64,000 nt of DNA from Gemmatimonadaceae bacterium (GTDB lineage Bacteria > Gemmatimonadota > Gemmatimonadetes > Gemmatimonadales > Gemmatimonadaceae). This document shows positions 1-8,786 of this stretch, in pieces; position 1 is the stretch's first letter; the number at the start of each line of letters is the position of its first letter. The position numbers were made by a program, and so were the translations under genes. The stretch is from positions 310,001 to 374,000 of the forward strand of contig JAICWO010000001.1 of NCBI GenBank assembly GCA_025934775.1, in the 5' to 3' direction. The notes under the pieces are model-generated. The model did no database searches. It was not told the origin of the DNA and worked only from the letters and a program-made list of their open reading frames with translations.

Positions 1-858
1 GTCTGCATGTCCGCGCTCACCGGCGCGGTGCTCGGTGTTTCCGGAACTCTCATGCAAGGATTGTTTCGGAATCCGATCGTCGAGCCCGGGCTCGCCGGCA
101 CGTCGGCGGGCGCCGCGTTCGGCGCCGCGCTCATTTTCGTGCTCGGCAGCGGCACGATGCTGTCGTTCACGACGATCGTGGGCGGCCTCGCCGTGCCCCT
201 GCTCGCATTCCTCGGCGCGTTCGCGGCGACGATGCTCGTTTATCGCGTGTCGACCTCGTTCGGCAAAGTGAACGTGTTCACGCTGCTGCTCGCGGGCATC
301 GCGGTGAACGCGGTCTGCGGCGCCGGCACCGGTTTCCTTTCGTACATCGCGCGCGACCCGCAGGCGCGAAACATCACGTTCTGGAACCTCGGCACGTTCA
401 CGACTGCCGACTGGCGCGGGGTGGCGTTGGTCGCCGTGTGCTTCGCGGCTTGCTACGCGTGGGCGGGTCGATCGGGCAAGGCGCTCAACGCACTCATGCT
501 CGGCGAGGACGAAGCGGCGCTGCTCGGCATCGATCCGGAGAAGCTGATCTTCCGGCTGCTCCTCGTGAACACCGTGATGGTCGCCGCGGCGACGGCGATG
601 GTCGGCGTGATCGCGTTCGTCGGGCTGGTGGTCCCGCACGTGCTCCGCATGCTGCGATCGTCGGACTACACTTTTCTCCTGCCGGCGTCGGCATTGCTCG
701 GCGCGCTCTCGATGGAAGTGGTCGACATCGTCGCGCGCATCGTGATTCCGCCCGCCGAGCTGCCGGTGGGGATCATCACGGCGGTGGTCGGCGCGCCCGT
801 GTTCCTGTGGATTCTGCTGCGCGACTCGCGGCAGGGCAGCTCGGGATTCTATGGTTGA
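1..858 (+). CDS. FecCD-family haem/siderophore ABC permease (5' end outside window)
   Basis: Inner-membrane permease of the BtuC/FecD/HmuU family, which moves haem, ferric siderophore or B12 from a periplasmic binding protein into the cytoplasm. The frame is open from base 1. The first Met in the window lies inside a family-conserved stretch (SGTLMQGLFRNPIVEPGLAG), so roughly 50-60 N-terminal residues are missing. The conserved C-terminal ELPVGIITAVVGAPVF motif is present, and many hydrophobic segments run throughout. The last 8 nt overlap the next gene's start, so the two are translationally coupled. The HmuV-like ATPase that follows and the TonB receptor nearby favour haem or ferric-siderophore as substrate. 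The substrate is inferred; the family is certain. Confidence 0.93.
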   Translation, partial: VCMSALTGAVLGVSGTLMQGLFRNPIVEPGLAGTSAGAAFGAALIFVLGSGTMLSFTTIVGGLAVPLLAFLGAFAATMLVYRVSTSFGKVNVFTLLLAGIAVNAVCGAGTGFLSYIARDPQARNITFWNLGTFTTADWRGVALVAVCFAACYAWAGRSGKALNALMLGEDEAALLGIDPEKLIFRLLLVNTVMVAAATAMVGVIAFVGLVVPHVLRMLRSSDYTFLLPASALLGALSMEVVDIVARIVIPPAELPVGIITAVVGAPVFLWILLRDSRQGSSGFYG

Positions 859-1645
859 GCTCCGCGACGTCTCGTATCGCGCGGGGAGCACGCTCATTCT
901 CCAAGACGTGAGCGTGCGGTTCCGCGCCGGTCGCTTCAACGTGATTCTCGGTCCCAACGGCGCGGGCAAATCGACGCTGCTCCGACTCGCGACGGGACTC
1001 GCGAAGCCGACACACGGCCAGGTGCTCTACGATGATCGGCCGCTCGACGCGTTCGACGCGAGCGAGCTCGCGCGGATGCGCGCCGTGCTCTCGCAGCACG
1101 TCGATCTCGCGTTTCCGCTGCCGACGATCGACGTCGCGATGATGGGCCGGTATCCGCACTACAACCGCGTCCCGACCTCGCACGATCGCGACATCGTTCG
1201 CCGTGCACTGGAGATGGTGGGGATGCGCGAGAAAGCGCAGCAGCCGTATCCCACCCTCTCCGGCGGCGAGCAGCAGAAGGTGCAGCTCGCCCGCGTGCTC
1301 GCGCAGATCTGGAATTATGACGAGCCGCCGCCCGGCGCCTCGCGGCCGCATCGTTTTCTCTTTCTCGACGAGCCGACGAGCAGCCTCGACGTGCACTATC
1401 AGATCCACCTGCTCGACGTCGCGAAATCGCTGCTGGATTTCGACTGCACGGTGGTCGCGATCCTGCACGATCTCAACGTGGCGCTCGAGTACGGCGGACA
1501 TTTCGTGCTGCTCGAGCGAGGCCGCATCGCGCTCGAAGCCGAGTCGCCCGACGCGATCGGCCAGGCGGATCTCGAGCGGATTTTCCAGGTGCGGGCGCGG
1601 CGGCTCGATGACAACGGCCGCGCGTTCTGGCGGTTCGGGCTCTGA
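851..1645 (+). CDS. hmuV: HmuV-like haem/iron ABC transporter ATP-binding protein
   Basis: Cytoplasmic ATPase that powers the FecCD permease. Walker A (GPNGAGKST) is at residues 34-42. The signature LSGGEQQKVQLARVLAQIW is followed by a short insertion and then the Walker B/D-loop region FLFLDEPTSSLD. The insertion between signature and Walker B is typical of HmuV, where FepC/BtuD are shorter. The switch His lies in AILHDLN. Length of 264 aa is normal. The ATG overlaps the permease stop by 8 nt. No periplasmic binding protein is visible; it may lie left of the window. Confidence 0.9.
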   Translation: MVELRDVSYRAGSTLILQDVSVRFRAGRFNVILGPNGAGKSTLLRLATGLAKPTHGQVLYDDRPLDAFDASELARMRAVLSQHVDLAFPLPTIDVAMMGRYPHYNRVPTSHDRDIVRRALEMVGMREKAQQPYPTLSGGEQQKVQLARVLAQIWNYDEPPPGASRPHRFLFLDEPTSSLDVHYQIHLLDVAKSLLDFDCTVVAILHDLNVALEYGGHFVLLERGRIALEAESPDAIGQADLERIFQVRARRLDDNGRAFWRFGL

Positions 1646-1663
1646 GCAGGCGAGCGCTGAGCA

Positions 1664-1758
1664 GCGCGTCATTCCGAGCGTAGGGCGGAATCCCGTGTCA
1701 CGGTCGAGCTCTCGACCTGAAAGAAGATCCCTCGGTCGCGCTGCTCCCTCGGGATGAC
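1664..1758. repeat. Dispersed-type intergenic palindromic element (GTCATTCCGAG...CTCGGGATGAC)
   Basis: The 191-nt gap between the ABC ATPase and the response regulator holds an imperfect long inverted repeat. Its outer arms start GTCATTCCGAG on the left and end CTCGGGATGAC on the right. A perfect inner hairpin (GGTCGAG/CTCGACC at 1702-1708 and 1711-1717) sits in the middle. The GTCATYCCGAG...GGATCT vocabulary is typical of dispersed intergenic repeats in several GC-rich phyla. It may act as terminator or mRNA stabiliser for the transporter operon. Confidence 0.6.
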
Positions 1759-1836
1759 ATCCCGCTCATCTCCTTGGTTCCCTCAGGCCTTTGTCCACGA
1801 CTGGCGCCGCACCACACCGCCAATCACCTTACCGCC

Positions 1837-2568
1837 ATGCGCATTCTCTTCGCCGAGGACGATCGGCAGCTGCGGACGTCGATGCTGCGCGGGCTGCGCG
1901 AGGCGGAGTACGACGTGGATCAGGCGAGCACCGGCACGCAGGCGGAGTCGCTCGCGCGCGCGAATGCGTACGATCTCGTGATTCTCGACGTGCTGCTGCC
2001 GGGCAAGGACGGACTGGAGGTGTGCCGCGGCATTCGCGCGGCGGGCAGCCGCGTGCCGATTCTCATGCTCACCGCGCTCGACGGCGTCGAGCAGCGCATC
2101 GCGGGACTCGACGCGGGCGCCGACGATTATCTCACGAAGCCGTTCGACTTCGGCGAGCTGCTCGCGCGGCTCCGCGCGCTGTCGCGCCGTACGAACGAGA
2201 GCACGCCGGCGAAGATCGTCGTCGGCGATCTGACGATCGACACCGCGCGGCGGAGCGCGCGGCGCAACAAGCGCGAGATTGCGCTGACCGCGAAAGAATT
2301 CGCCCTGCTCACCTATCTCGCGCGCAACGCGGGACGGGTCGTCAATCGCGCGGAGCTGATGCTCCACGTGTGGGACGATCCGCGGAACGCGTACTCGAAC
2401 ATCATCGACGTGTACGCGAGCCGACTGCGCCGCAAGATCGACGAGGGCGAGAAGGTGGCGCTGTTCACGACGGTGCGGGGCGCGGGCTTCATGCTCGAGG
2501 CGCCGTCCAGTCGCGCGGCCGCGCCGCCGCGCGGCGACAAGCGCAAGCCCGCGCGCGAGCGCCGGTAA
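1837..2568 (+). CDS. OmpR-family two-component response regulator
   Basis: DNA-binding response regulator of 243 aa. The receiver domain (residues 1-120) has the acidic pair E7/D8-D9, phospho-acceptor D51 in LVILDVLLPG, and the conserved Lys in YLTKPFDFGELL. A C-terminal winged helix of OmpR/PhoB type follows, with the family pattern LTAKEFALLTYLARNAGRVV and the recognition-helix stretch NIIDVYASRLRRKID. I chose the ATG that begins MRILFAEDD because the open frame upstream is not receiver-like. The kinase gene starts one base after its stop. With an iron transporter on one side and a TonB receptor on the other, envelope or metal sensing is plausible but unproven. Confidence 0.93.
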   Translation: MRILFAEDDRQLRTSMLRGLREAEYDVDQASTGTQAESLARANAYDLVILDVLLPGKDGLEVCRGIRAAGSRVPILMLTALDGVEQRIAGLDAGADDYLTKPFDFGELLARLRALSRRTNESTPAKIVVGDLTIDTARRSARRNKREIALTAKEFALLTYLARNAGRVVNRAELMLHVWDDPRNAYSNIIDVYASRLRRKIDEGEKVALFTTVRGAGFMLEAPSSRAAAPPRGDKRKPARERR

Positions 2569-2569
2569 C

Positions 2570-4012
2570 ATGCTCCGGTGGCCATCGACACTCCGGTGGC
2601 GGCTCACGCTTTGGTACACCGCGCTCCTCGGCCTGCCGCTGATCGCGCTCGCCATCGGCTACTACTTTCTCTTCGCGCGAACGCTCGCGAACCGCACCGA
2701 TCAGTTCATCGGTGACGCACTGACCGCGTTCTCGCGCGAGCTGATCGCCGAGCGGCGCGCGTCGCTCGGGCCGGTGCCCGCGATCCGGAGCACGGTGAAC
2801 GAGGTGCGCTTCCGCGATCTGCACATCGCCGTGCTCGACACCGCGGGCGCGGTGATCGCGATGACGCCGATGCCGGCCGCGGAGCTGCGCGCAGATCGCG
2901 CGCCGCAGGCGAGCTTCGATGCGTGGATCGGCGGCGTGATTCATGGACGCTCATTCGCGGATACGATCGCGACCACGGTGAACAGCCGCGCCGGCGAGTA
3001 CCGCGTCATCGCGCGACCGGTCGTGCTGGAGGGCAGCCGGTTCCAGCTCACGGGCAGCTACTCGCTCGACGACATCGACAGTGTGCTCGAACGCATTCGA
3101 GGCACGTTCGCGCTCCTGATTCCGCTGCTGCTCGTGTGCGCGGCCACGGGCGGCTACTTCCTCGCGACGCGAAGTCTCGCACCGCTCTCCGCGATGGCGG
3201 CGCGCACGGAAGAGATCAGCGCGACCAATCTGCGCGAGCGTCTGCCCGTGTGGGGCGGGCAGGAGCTCGCCGGCCTCGCGCGCGTCGTCAACGACCTTCT
3301 CGGCCGGCTCGAGCAGTCGTTCTCGCAGCAGCGCCGCTTCATGGCCGACGCCTCGCACGAGCTGCGTACGCCGACGGCGATCCTGCGCACCGAGGCCGAC
3401 GTCACGCTCGCGCAGGAGCATCGGATCGAAGCGGAGTACCGCGAATCGATGATGATCATCCGCGACGCCGCGCGCCGGCTCACGCGGATCGTCGACGATC
3501 TCTTTCTCCTCGCGCGCGCGGATTCGGGCAGCGTCGCCGCGCGCCGTGAATCGCTCTACCTCGAGGAGCTGGTGTACGACGCGACGCGCTCGGTGCGCCC
3601 GCTCGCCGATTCGCGCAACGTGCGCGTGGAGCTCGGCGAGGTGATCGAAGCGCCGTTCGACGGCGACGCCGATCTCCTCGGGCGACTGCTGCTCAACCTC
3701 CTCGACAACGCGATCAAGCACTCGCCGCCGGGCAGCACCGTCGCGGTCGAGATGGCGCGTCTCGACGGCCGGTACGCGATCAGCGTGATCGACGCCGGCG
3801 CCGGAGTTCCCGCTGAGGATCGCGAGCGGATCTTCGAGCGGTTCGTGCGGCTCGACAGCGCGAAGGCCGACGGCGACTCGCCGCGTCAGAGCGGCGCCGG
3901 CCTCGGACTCGCCATCTCGCGCCGCATCGCCGAAGCGCACGGCGGTGCGCTCGCCCTCGTCGATTCGCATCAAGGGCGCACCGAGTTCAGGCTCACGCTA
4001 CCGGCTGCTTGA
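2570..4012 (+). CDS. Sensor histidine kinase (HAMP-HisKA-HATPase)
   Basis: Membrane-bound kinase partner of the preceding regulator. One transmembrane helix lies near residues 12-35, a periplasmic sensor loop follows to about residue 175, and a second helix lies near 178-198. HAMP comes next, then HisKA with phospho-acceptor H263 in MADASHELRTP. The ATPase domain shows the N box (LLNLLDNAIKHSPPGS), G1 (DAGAGVP) and G2 (GAGLGLAISRRIAEAHGG). Length of 480 aa is normal for the group. It starts 1 nt after the regulator's stop, so the pair is co-transcribed. The sensor loop gives no clue to the ligand. Confidence 0.93.
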   Translation: MLRWPSTLRWRLTLWYTALLGLPLIALAIGYYFLFARTLANRTDQFIGDALTAFSRELIAERRASLGPVPAIRSTVNEVRFRDLHIAVLDTAGAVIAMTPMPAAELRADRAPQASFDAWIGGVIHGRSFADTIATTVNSRAGEYRVIARPVVLEGSRFQLTGSYSLDDIDSVLERIRGTFALLIPLLLVCAATGGYFLATRSLAPLSAMAARTEEISATNLRERLPVWGGQELAGLARVVNDLLGRLEQSFSQQRRFMADASHELRTPTAILRTEADVTLAQEHRIEAEYRESMMIIRDAARRLTRIVDDLFLLARADSGSVAARRESLYLEELVYDATRSVRPLADSRNVRVELGEVIEAPFDGDADLLGRLLLNLLDNAIKHSPPGSTVAVEMARLDGRYAISVIDAGAGVPAEDRERIFERFVRLDSAKADGDSPRQSGAGLGLAISRRIAEAHGGALALVDSHQGRTEFRLTLPAA

Positions 4013-4095
4013 GGAGGCTTGCTCGACCGCCGGGCCGCGCGTAGCTTGGTGGCGTTCATGAAAAATTCATGATTCGCCTACCCGTTCTTCCGCCG

Positions 4096-6426
4096 ATGAA
4101 GCTCCTCGCCAGACTCGCGCTCTGTCTCGCGCTTCCGCTCACGCTACAGGCGCAGGTGGTCGTGCGCGGCATCGTCGTCGACAAGAGCTCGGGTGCGCCG
4201 GTCGCCGGTGCGCTCCTGCGCGTGCCCGCCACCGCGGTCGCGACCACGACGTCGGATTCCGGCACGTTCTCGCTCACCTCGGCGCGCGAGGTCACCGCGC
4301 TCACGGTGAGCCGCCTCGGCTACGTCACTCAGGACGTGACGGTTTCGGGGATCGAGCCGCTCCGGATCATGCTCGCCCCGACGACCGTGGAGCTGCCCGG
4401 CGTTCAAGTGCTCGCGCACAACCCCGCGCCGTCGACCGCGGAGGTCACGCGCGCGGACATCGAGCGATTCAACGGGATCGATCTGCCGGACGTCGTGAAC
4501 ACCGTTCCCGGCGTGTTCATGCAGTCGCGCACCGCCGCGGGCGGCGCGCGCATCACGATTCGCGGGTACTACCCGAGCACCAGCGGCAATACGCCGAACT
4601 CGAACGGGTTGGGCTATCAGGTTTTTCTCAATCAAATTCCGGTGACCGACGCCACCGGCTCGACCGTGCTCGACGACATCGACTACTCGAGCATGGGCAG
4701 CGTCGAGGTCATCAAGGGGCCGGCGTCGAGCTTGTACGGCTCGCCGATCGGCGGGACGGTGAACTTCACGCTCGCGCGGCCCACGCCGAACCAGACGAGC
4801 GTGCATCAGCTCCTGCTCGGCGGCGGCGACGGACTGCTGCGCACGAACACGAGCGTCGAGCGCGCGAGCGGCACGTCGGATTTCGTCGTCAACTACGGCA
4901 ATCAGCAGGACAACTCCTTCCGGCCGCACAGCCGTTCGCGCAAGAGCTTCGTGCGCACGAATGGCGACGTCGCGGTCGGCTCCGACCAGAACGTGAGCGC
5001 GTTCTTCACATATAATCGCTCCTACGAGGAGCTCGCCGGCGAGATCGACAGCGGTGCGTTCTATGCGCGCCAGCCGGCGGCGAATCCAGTCTACCTCGCC
5101 AACGACTCGCACATCCAGCTCACCAGCTTCTTCACCGGCATCACCGACAACTATCGCATCAGCGATCGATTCACGAACCAAACCTCGGTGTTCGGCAACG
5201 GGCGGTTCAGCAATCAACCGTTCGCGCACGGATACACCGATGCGACGCTCTTCAACTGGGGTGCGCGCACGTCGTTCGGGTACTCGGGCCAGGCGGGGAA
5301 GGTCGACATCTCCGGGCGCCTCGGAGCGCAGGCGCAGCGATCGCAGGTCACGAGCAATGGCGTGTTCATCGTCCCCGCGCCGCCGTTCCCGGAGCGTCCG
5401 AGCGCGAGCGAGAACTACGCGGTGAACGCGTATGCGTTCACGGAATGGAGCTTCTCGCTTCCGGCCGCGGTGACGATCACCGCGGGCGCGGACCTGATTC
5501 ACAACACCTTCGCCGTGCACAACCTGCTCCGGAACAACGTGCTCTTCGACACGACCAAGGCGCAGACGCGGGCGTTCCCGACGGTGCTCGCGCCGCGGAT
5601 TCAAGTGCAGAAGGGCGTCGCGCCGCACGCGTCGGTCTACGCATCGATCAGCACCGGCTACACGCCGCCGCTGCTCACCAACGTCACCGCGAGCGACAAC
5701 ACCGTCGACCTGAACCTGAAACCGGAGCGGGCGGTGCAGTACGAGGTCGGCGCGCAGGGGAGCGCGCTGGATCAGCGACTGACTGGCCAGGTCGCGCTAT
5801 TCGATCTTGATAATACCAATAAGCTCGTGAGCCAGACCGTCAACTCCGTGACGTCCACGGTGAACATCGGCGAGCAGCGAAACGCCGGCGCGGAAGTGTC
5901 CGCGAGCTACGCGCTCCTCTCGAGCGCGGCCGACGCGATCACGCTGCTTCGCCCGTGGCTCTCCTACACGTACCTCGACGCGACGTATGTGAGCTTCAAG
6001 AGCGACAACAACAACACCGCGAGCACGGTCGACTTCTCGGGCAATCGGGTGGCGCGCGTGCCGCGCAGCCAGGTCGCGGCCGGCGTCGATCTCTCGATGC
6101 ACTCCGGCGTGTACCTCAACAGCACTTATCAATACGTCGGCCGCGTCCCGGTCACGTTCGACAATTCGACCTGGGTGCGCTCGTACAACCTCCTCGGCGC
6201 CAAGCTCGGCTACAAATCGACGCTCGCCAAGCGGTACCAGCTCGACCTCGCCGCCGGGGCCGACAATCTCACGAACAGCACGTATTACTCCTTCCTGTTC
6301 GTCGGGCCGAACTATCGCGGCCTGGCGCAGGCGCAGGACGGGGGCATGGGAGACGGGTACATCGTCCCGGGATTTTACAATGGGCGGTATTACTTGAGTG
6401 CGAACGTCTCCGTGCCGATTATGTGA
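4096..6426 (+). CDS. TonB-dependent outer-membrane receptor
   Basis: Outer-membrane beta-barrel receptor for TonB-energised uptake. From the ATG at 4096 the protein begins with a clean signal peptide (MKLLARLALCLALPLTLQA). An in-frame ATG 27 nt earlier is possible but adds a non-signal-like leader. A carboxypeptidase-regulatory-like Ig domain follows (residues ~22-100). The plug domain comes next (DLPDVVNTVPGVFMQSRT..., ITIRGYYP; the EVIKGPASSLYGSPIGGTVNF block is diagnostic). The barrel runs to the C terminus. Length is about 776 aa. Downstream of the permease/ATPase and the two-component pair, it is probably the outer-membrane gate of the same iron or haem system. Confidence 0.92.
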   Translation: MKLLARLALCLALPLTLQAQVVVRGIVVDKSSGAPVAGALLRVPATAVATTTSDSGTFSLTSAREVTALTVSRLGYVTQDVTVSGIEPLRIMLAPTTVELPGVQVLAHNPAPSTAEVTRADIERFNGIDLPDVVNTVPGVFMQSRTAAGGARITIRGYYPSTSGNTPNSNGLGYQVFLNQIPVTDATGSTVLDDIDYSSMGSVEVIKGPASSLYGSPIGGTVNFTLARPTPNQTSVHQLLLGGGDGLLRTNTSVERASGTSDFVVNYGNQQDNSFRPHSRSRKSFVRTNGDVAVGSDQNVSAFFTYNRSYEELAGEIDSGAFYARQPAANPVYLANDSHIQLTSFFTGITDNYRISDRFTNQTSVFGNGRFSNQPFAHGYTDATLFNWGARTSFGYSGQAGKVDISGRLGAQAQRSQVTSNGVFIVPAPPFPERPSASENYAVNAYAFTEWSFSLPAAVTITAGADLIHNTFAVHNLLRNNVLFDTTKAQTRAFPTVLAPRIQVQKGVAPHASVYASISTGYTPPLLTNVTASDNTVDLNLKPERAVQYEVGAQGSALDQRLTGQVALFDLDNTNKLVSQTVNSVTSTVNIGEQRNAGAEVSASYALLSSAADAITLLRPWLSYTYLDATYVSFKSDNNNTASTVDFSGNRVARVPRSQVAAGVDLSMHSGVYLNSTYQYVGRVPVTFDNSTWVRSYNLLGAKLGYKSTLAKRYQLDLAAGADNLTNSTYYSFLFVGPNYRGLAQAQDGGMGDGYIVPGFYNGRYYLSANVSVPIM

Positions 6427-6430
6427 GGTA

Positions 6431-7039
6431 GTGCCGAGACACACTACACCTTCAGCGCGCCCACTGCCGGGCGACATCGACGAGCGCTTCTTCGCGCTCT
6501 CGATCGACATGCTGTGCGTATTGGGGTTCGACGGCTACTTTAAGCGCCTGAACCCGGCGTGGGAGCGAACGCTCGGCTTCAGTGTCGACGAATTGAAAGC
6601 GCGGCCGTTCATCGACTTCGTCCATCCCGACGACCGCGGGCGCACGCTCGGCCAGAATGAGACCGTCCGCGGCGGCGGCCAAGCGCGATCATTCGAGAAT
6701 CGGTATGTCTGCAAGGACGGCTCGTTCCGCTGGCTGCTCTGGAACGCGACGCCGGACGAATCGCAGGGGCTGATCTACTCCGTCGCGCGCGACATCACCG
6801 CGCGCAAGGCCGCCGAAGCCGAGCGCGAGCAGCTCATTGCCGAGGTGCGGTCGCTGCAGGAGATCCTGCCGATCTGCTCGTACTGCCACAAAGTGCGGAG
6901 CGATACCAATTACTGGCTCACCGTCGAGCAGTACTTTTCGCGGCACACCAACACGCTGCTCAGCCACAGCATCTGTCCGGAGTGCGTGAAGACCGTCATC
7001 GAACCGCAGTTCGGAAAGATCGACGAGGAGCCGGATTGA
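6431..7039 (+). CDS. PAS-domain protein with Cys-rich C-terminal motif
   Basis: Small cytoplasmic signalling protein of about 202 aa. An N-terminal PAS fold (DIDERFFALSIDMLCVLGFDG..., NPAWERTLGF, then a PAC-like VARDITARKAAEAER) leads into a short helix. A C-terminal module follows with PICSYCHKVR and ICPECVK, the four-Cys tail seen in many PAS and response-regulator proteins, probably metal binding. There is no kinase or cyclase domain. I chose the GTG 4 nt after the receptor stop; an ATG at 6398 in the same frame would overlap the receptor by 29 nt. It is translationally linked to the next gene (TTGA overlap). Output partner is unknown. Confidence 0.8.
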   Translation: MPRHTTPSARPLPGDIDERFFALSIDMLCVLGFDGYFKRLNPAWERTLGFSVDELKARPFIDFVHPDDRGRTLGQNETVRGGGQARSFENRYVCKDGSFRWLLWNATPDESQGLIYSVARDITARKAAEAEREQLIAEVRSLQEILPICSYCHKVRSDTNYWLTVEQYFSRHTNTLLSHSICPECVKTVIEPQFGKIDEEPD

Positions 7040-7944
7040 TCGCGCGCTGGATCGCCGCGCTCGTGCTGGCGCCCGTCATCGCGGCGGCGCAAGCCGCACC
7101 GCCTCCACCGGCGTCGCAGAACCCGTCGCCGATGGTCGAGCTCACGCGCGCGCACGAACGCCGCGAGCCGCGCGACATCGGCGGGACGCGGCGCACGTTC
7201 AGCGGGCCGCTCGGCAAGCCGGTCGACGTCTGGATTCCGAGCGGGCTGCGCGCGGAGCGGGTGAACCTGGTCGTTCACTTTCTGGGCGCGGCGTGGCTGC
7301 CCGAGTACGCCGTCTCGCGCATCGGCCACAATACCGTCGCGGCGGTCGTGAACCTCGGCGCCGGATCGGGGATCTACGACCGCGCGTTCTCCGAGCCGGC
7401 GGCGTTCGATTCGCTGCTCGCCGGCGTCGCCCGTGAAATCGCCGCGGCGACCGGGCACGGCGCGACGCTCGACCGGATCACGCTCGTCGGCTTCAGCGCC
7501 GGACACGGCGCCGTGCGCGCCATTCTCCGCGACTCGTCGCACTTCGCGCGGGTGCACGACATTCTGCTGCTCGACGGCATGCACACGTCGTACGCGCCCG
7601 AAGGGCTGGTGCTCGAGAAAGGCGGCACGCTCGACCCGCGGAACCTCGACGCCTTCGTGCGGTTCGCGCGCGCCGCGATGCGCGGTGATAAGCGTTTCCT
7701 CGTTACACATTCGGAAATATTCCCCGGGACGTTCGCGAGCACGACCGAGACGGCGGACTATCTCCTGCGGCAGCTCGGGCTTAAACGGACGCCGGTGCTG
7801 CGCTGGGGCCCGCGCGGCATGCAGCAGTTGAGCGAGGTGCGCGCCGGCGGGTTCGAGCTGATGGGATTCGCCGGCAACAGCGCGCCGGATCACATCGATC
7901 AGTTTCAGGGAATGCCGGAGTTTCTCGAGCGGCTGCTGAAGTAG
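7036..7944 (+). CDS. Secreted alpha/beta-hydrolase-like protein
   Basis: Exported protein of about 302 aa with unknown substrate. From a TTG that overlaps the preceding stop (TTGA) it reads LIARWIAALVLAPVIAAAQA, a typical signal peptide. The mature part has a hydrolase-like strand and nucleophile elbow, LVGFSAGHG (GxSxG), and a late His in SAPDHIDQF that could be the third triad member. I do not recognise a named family. The 4-nt overlap with the PAS gene suggests co-translation. Function beyond a putative esterase or hydrolase cannot be given. Confidence 0.72.
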   Translation: MIARWIAALVLAPVIAAAQAAPPPPASQNPSPMVELTRAHERREPRDIGGTRRTFSGPLGKPVDVWIPSGLRAERVNLVVHFLGAAWLPEYAVSRIGHNTVAAVVNLGAGSGIYDRAFSEPAAFDSLLAGVAREIAAATGHGATLDRITLVGFSAGHGAVRAILRDSSHFARVHDILLLDGMHTSYAPEGLVLEKGGTLDPRNLDAFVRFARAAMRGDKRFLVTHSEIFPGTFASTTETADYLLRQLGLKRTPVLRWGPRGMQQLSEVRAGGFELMGFAGNSAPDHIDQFQGMPEFLERLLK

Positions 7945-7952
7945 CGGCTGCT

Positions 7953-7966
7953 ACGGCGCGCGCCGT
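7953..7966. terminator. Short GC palindrome between convergent genes
   Basis: ACGGCGCGCGCCGT is a perfect 14-bp palindrome in the 23-nt gap between two convergent genes and is followed by TTT on the plus strand. Its position suggests a shared weak terminator. Confidence 0.35.
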
Positions 7967-7967
7967 T

Positions 7968-8699
7968 TCACGGCGTGAAGGTCAGTCGTATGCCTGGTAC
8001 GTCTTGTACGGCCGTCAGGCTCGCCGTTTGCGGCCCCGCTCCGCCGGTTCCGGCTGCCGCTCCGAGCGCGAATCGCGTTTGCAACGTCTCGAGCGCGCAC
8101 GTCGCGTGAGCTGTGGCCGCGAATCCAGGGCACGATGCGCCCGACGTTCCATTGGCGAAGTACACGCTCCCGCTGATCGCCATCCACTCCGTCACGTTCG
8201 ATCCAGCGACGCGCAGCATGAGCCCATTCGCCGTTCCGGTGCCGTCCCCGATCACGCCGTTCATCACGGCAGTCGCCGGCGTGGCGGTCGGCGCGTAGCC
8301 GCTCGCCTCGACCAACGTCGTGAGGTGCGCCGGATCGTCGAATCCGACGAGCGACCATGTCTGCCAGGAGCCGCTGGCGCTCGTGAAGACGCGATGCACC
8401 ACGACGAAATACAGCGGCGCCGAGCTCAGACTCGTGGCCCCCGCGAGCTGCTTTGCCTCCACACCCGCTGATAGCGTGAGCAGCGTCGAATCCGCCAGCG
8501 CCGCGAGATCGGGATTCCCCGGGTTCGATTGCCTGATCACGGTCGCCGCGCTGTCGAGCGAGCGCACCATGTCGCTCGTCAGCACGATCGTCCCCGCCGA
8601 TCCGGTCGGCGCGGTCGCGTCCGATCCGCACGCCGCGGATATCGAAAGGGCGAGTGCAGCGCCGGCGGCGCGCGCACGAAGAAGCGTTCGAGTGGGCAT
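7968..8699 (-). CDS. Hypothetical lipoprotein
   Basis: Exported lipoprotein of 243 aa with no family I recognise. The chosen ATG gives MPTRTLLRARAAGAALALSISAACGSD, with Arg-rich n-region, hydrophobic core and lipobox SAAC, so it should be lipidated and membrane-anchored. The mature domain looks beta-rich (YFVVVHRVFTSASGSWQTWSLVGFDD). It has several Cys (ASCPGF, ATCALE) that may form a disulphide. It converges on the hydrolase-like gene and lies 87 nt downstream of the M20 peptidase on the same strand, so it may be a separate unit. Confidence 0.72.
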   Translation of the reverse strand: MPTRTLLRARAAGAALALSISAACGSDATAPTGSAGTIVLTSDMVRSLDSAATVIRQSNPGNPDLAALADSTLLTLSAGVEAKQLAGATSLSSAPLYFVVVHRVFTSASGSWQTWSLVGFDDPAHLTTLVEASGYAPTATPATAVMNGVIGDGTGTANGLMLRVAGSNVTEWMAISGSVYFANGTSGASCPGFAATAHATCALETLQTRFALGAAAGTGGAGPQTASLTAVQDVPGIRLTFTP

Positions 8700-8786
8700 G
8701 TGTACCTCTGATGCGGTCTCATGCCAAACTCGCGCGCGGCAGGCGCGGTCACCGAACAATGCGCCGACGTCTATTGTCCGCGCGGT

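Noticed and set aside
4144-5628. 494-codon minus-strand frame opposite the TonB receptor
   Set aside because: Arg-rich shadow of a GC-rich gene; no motifs.
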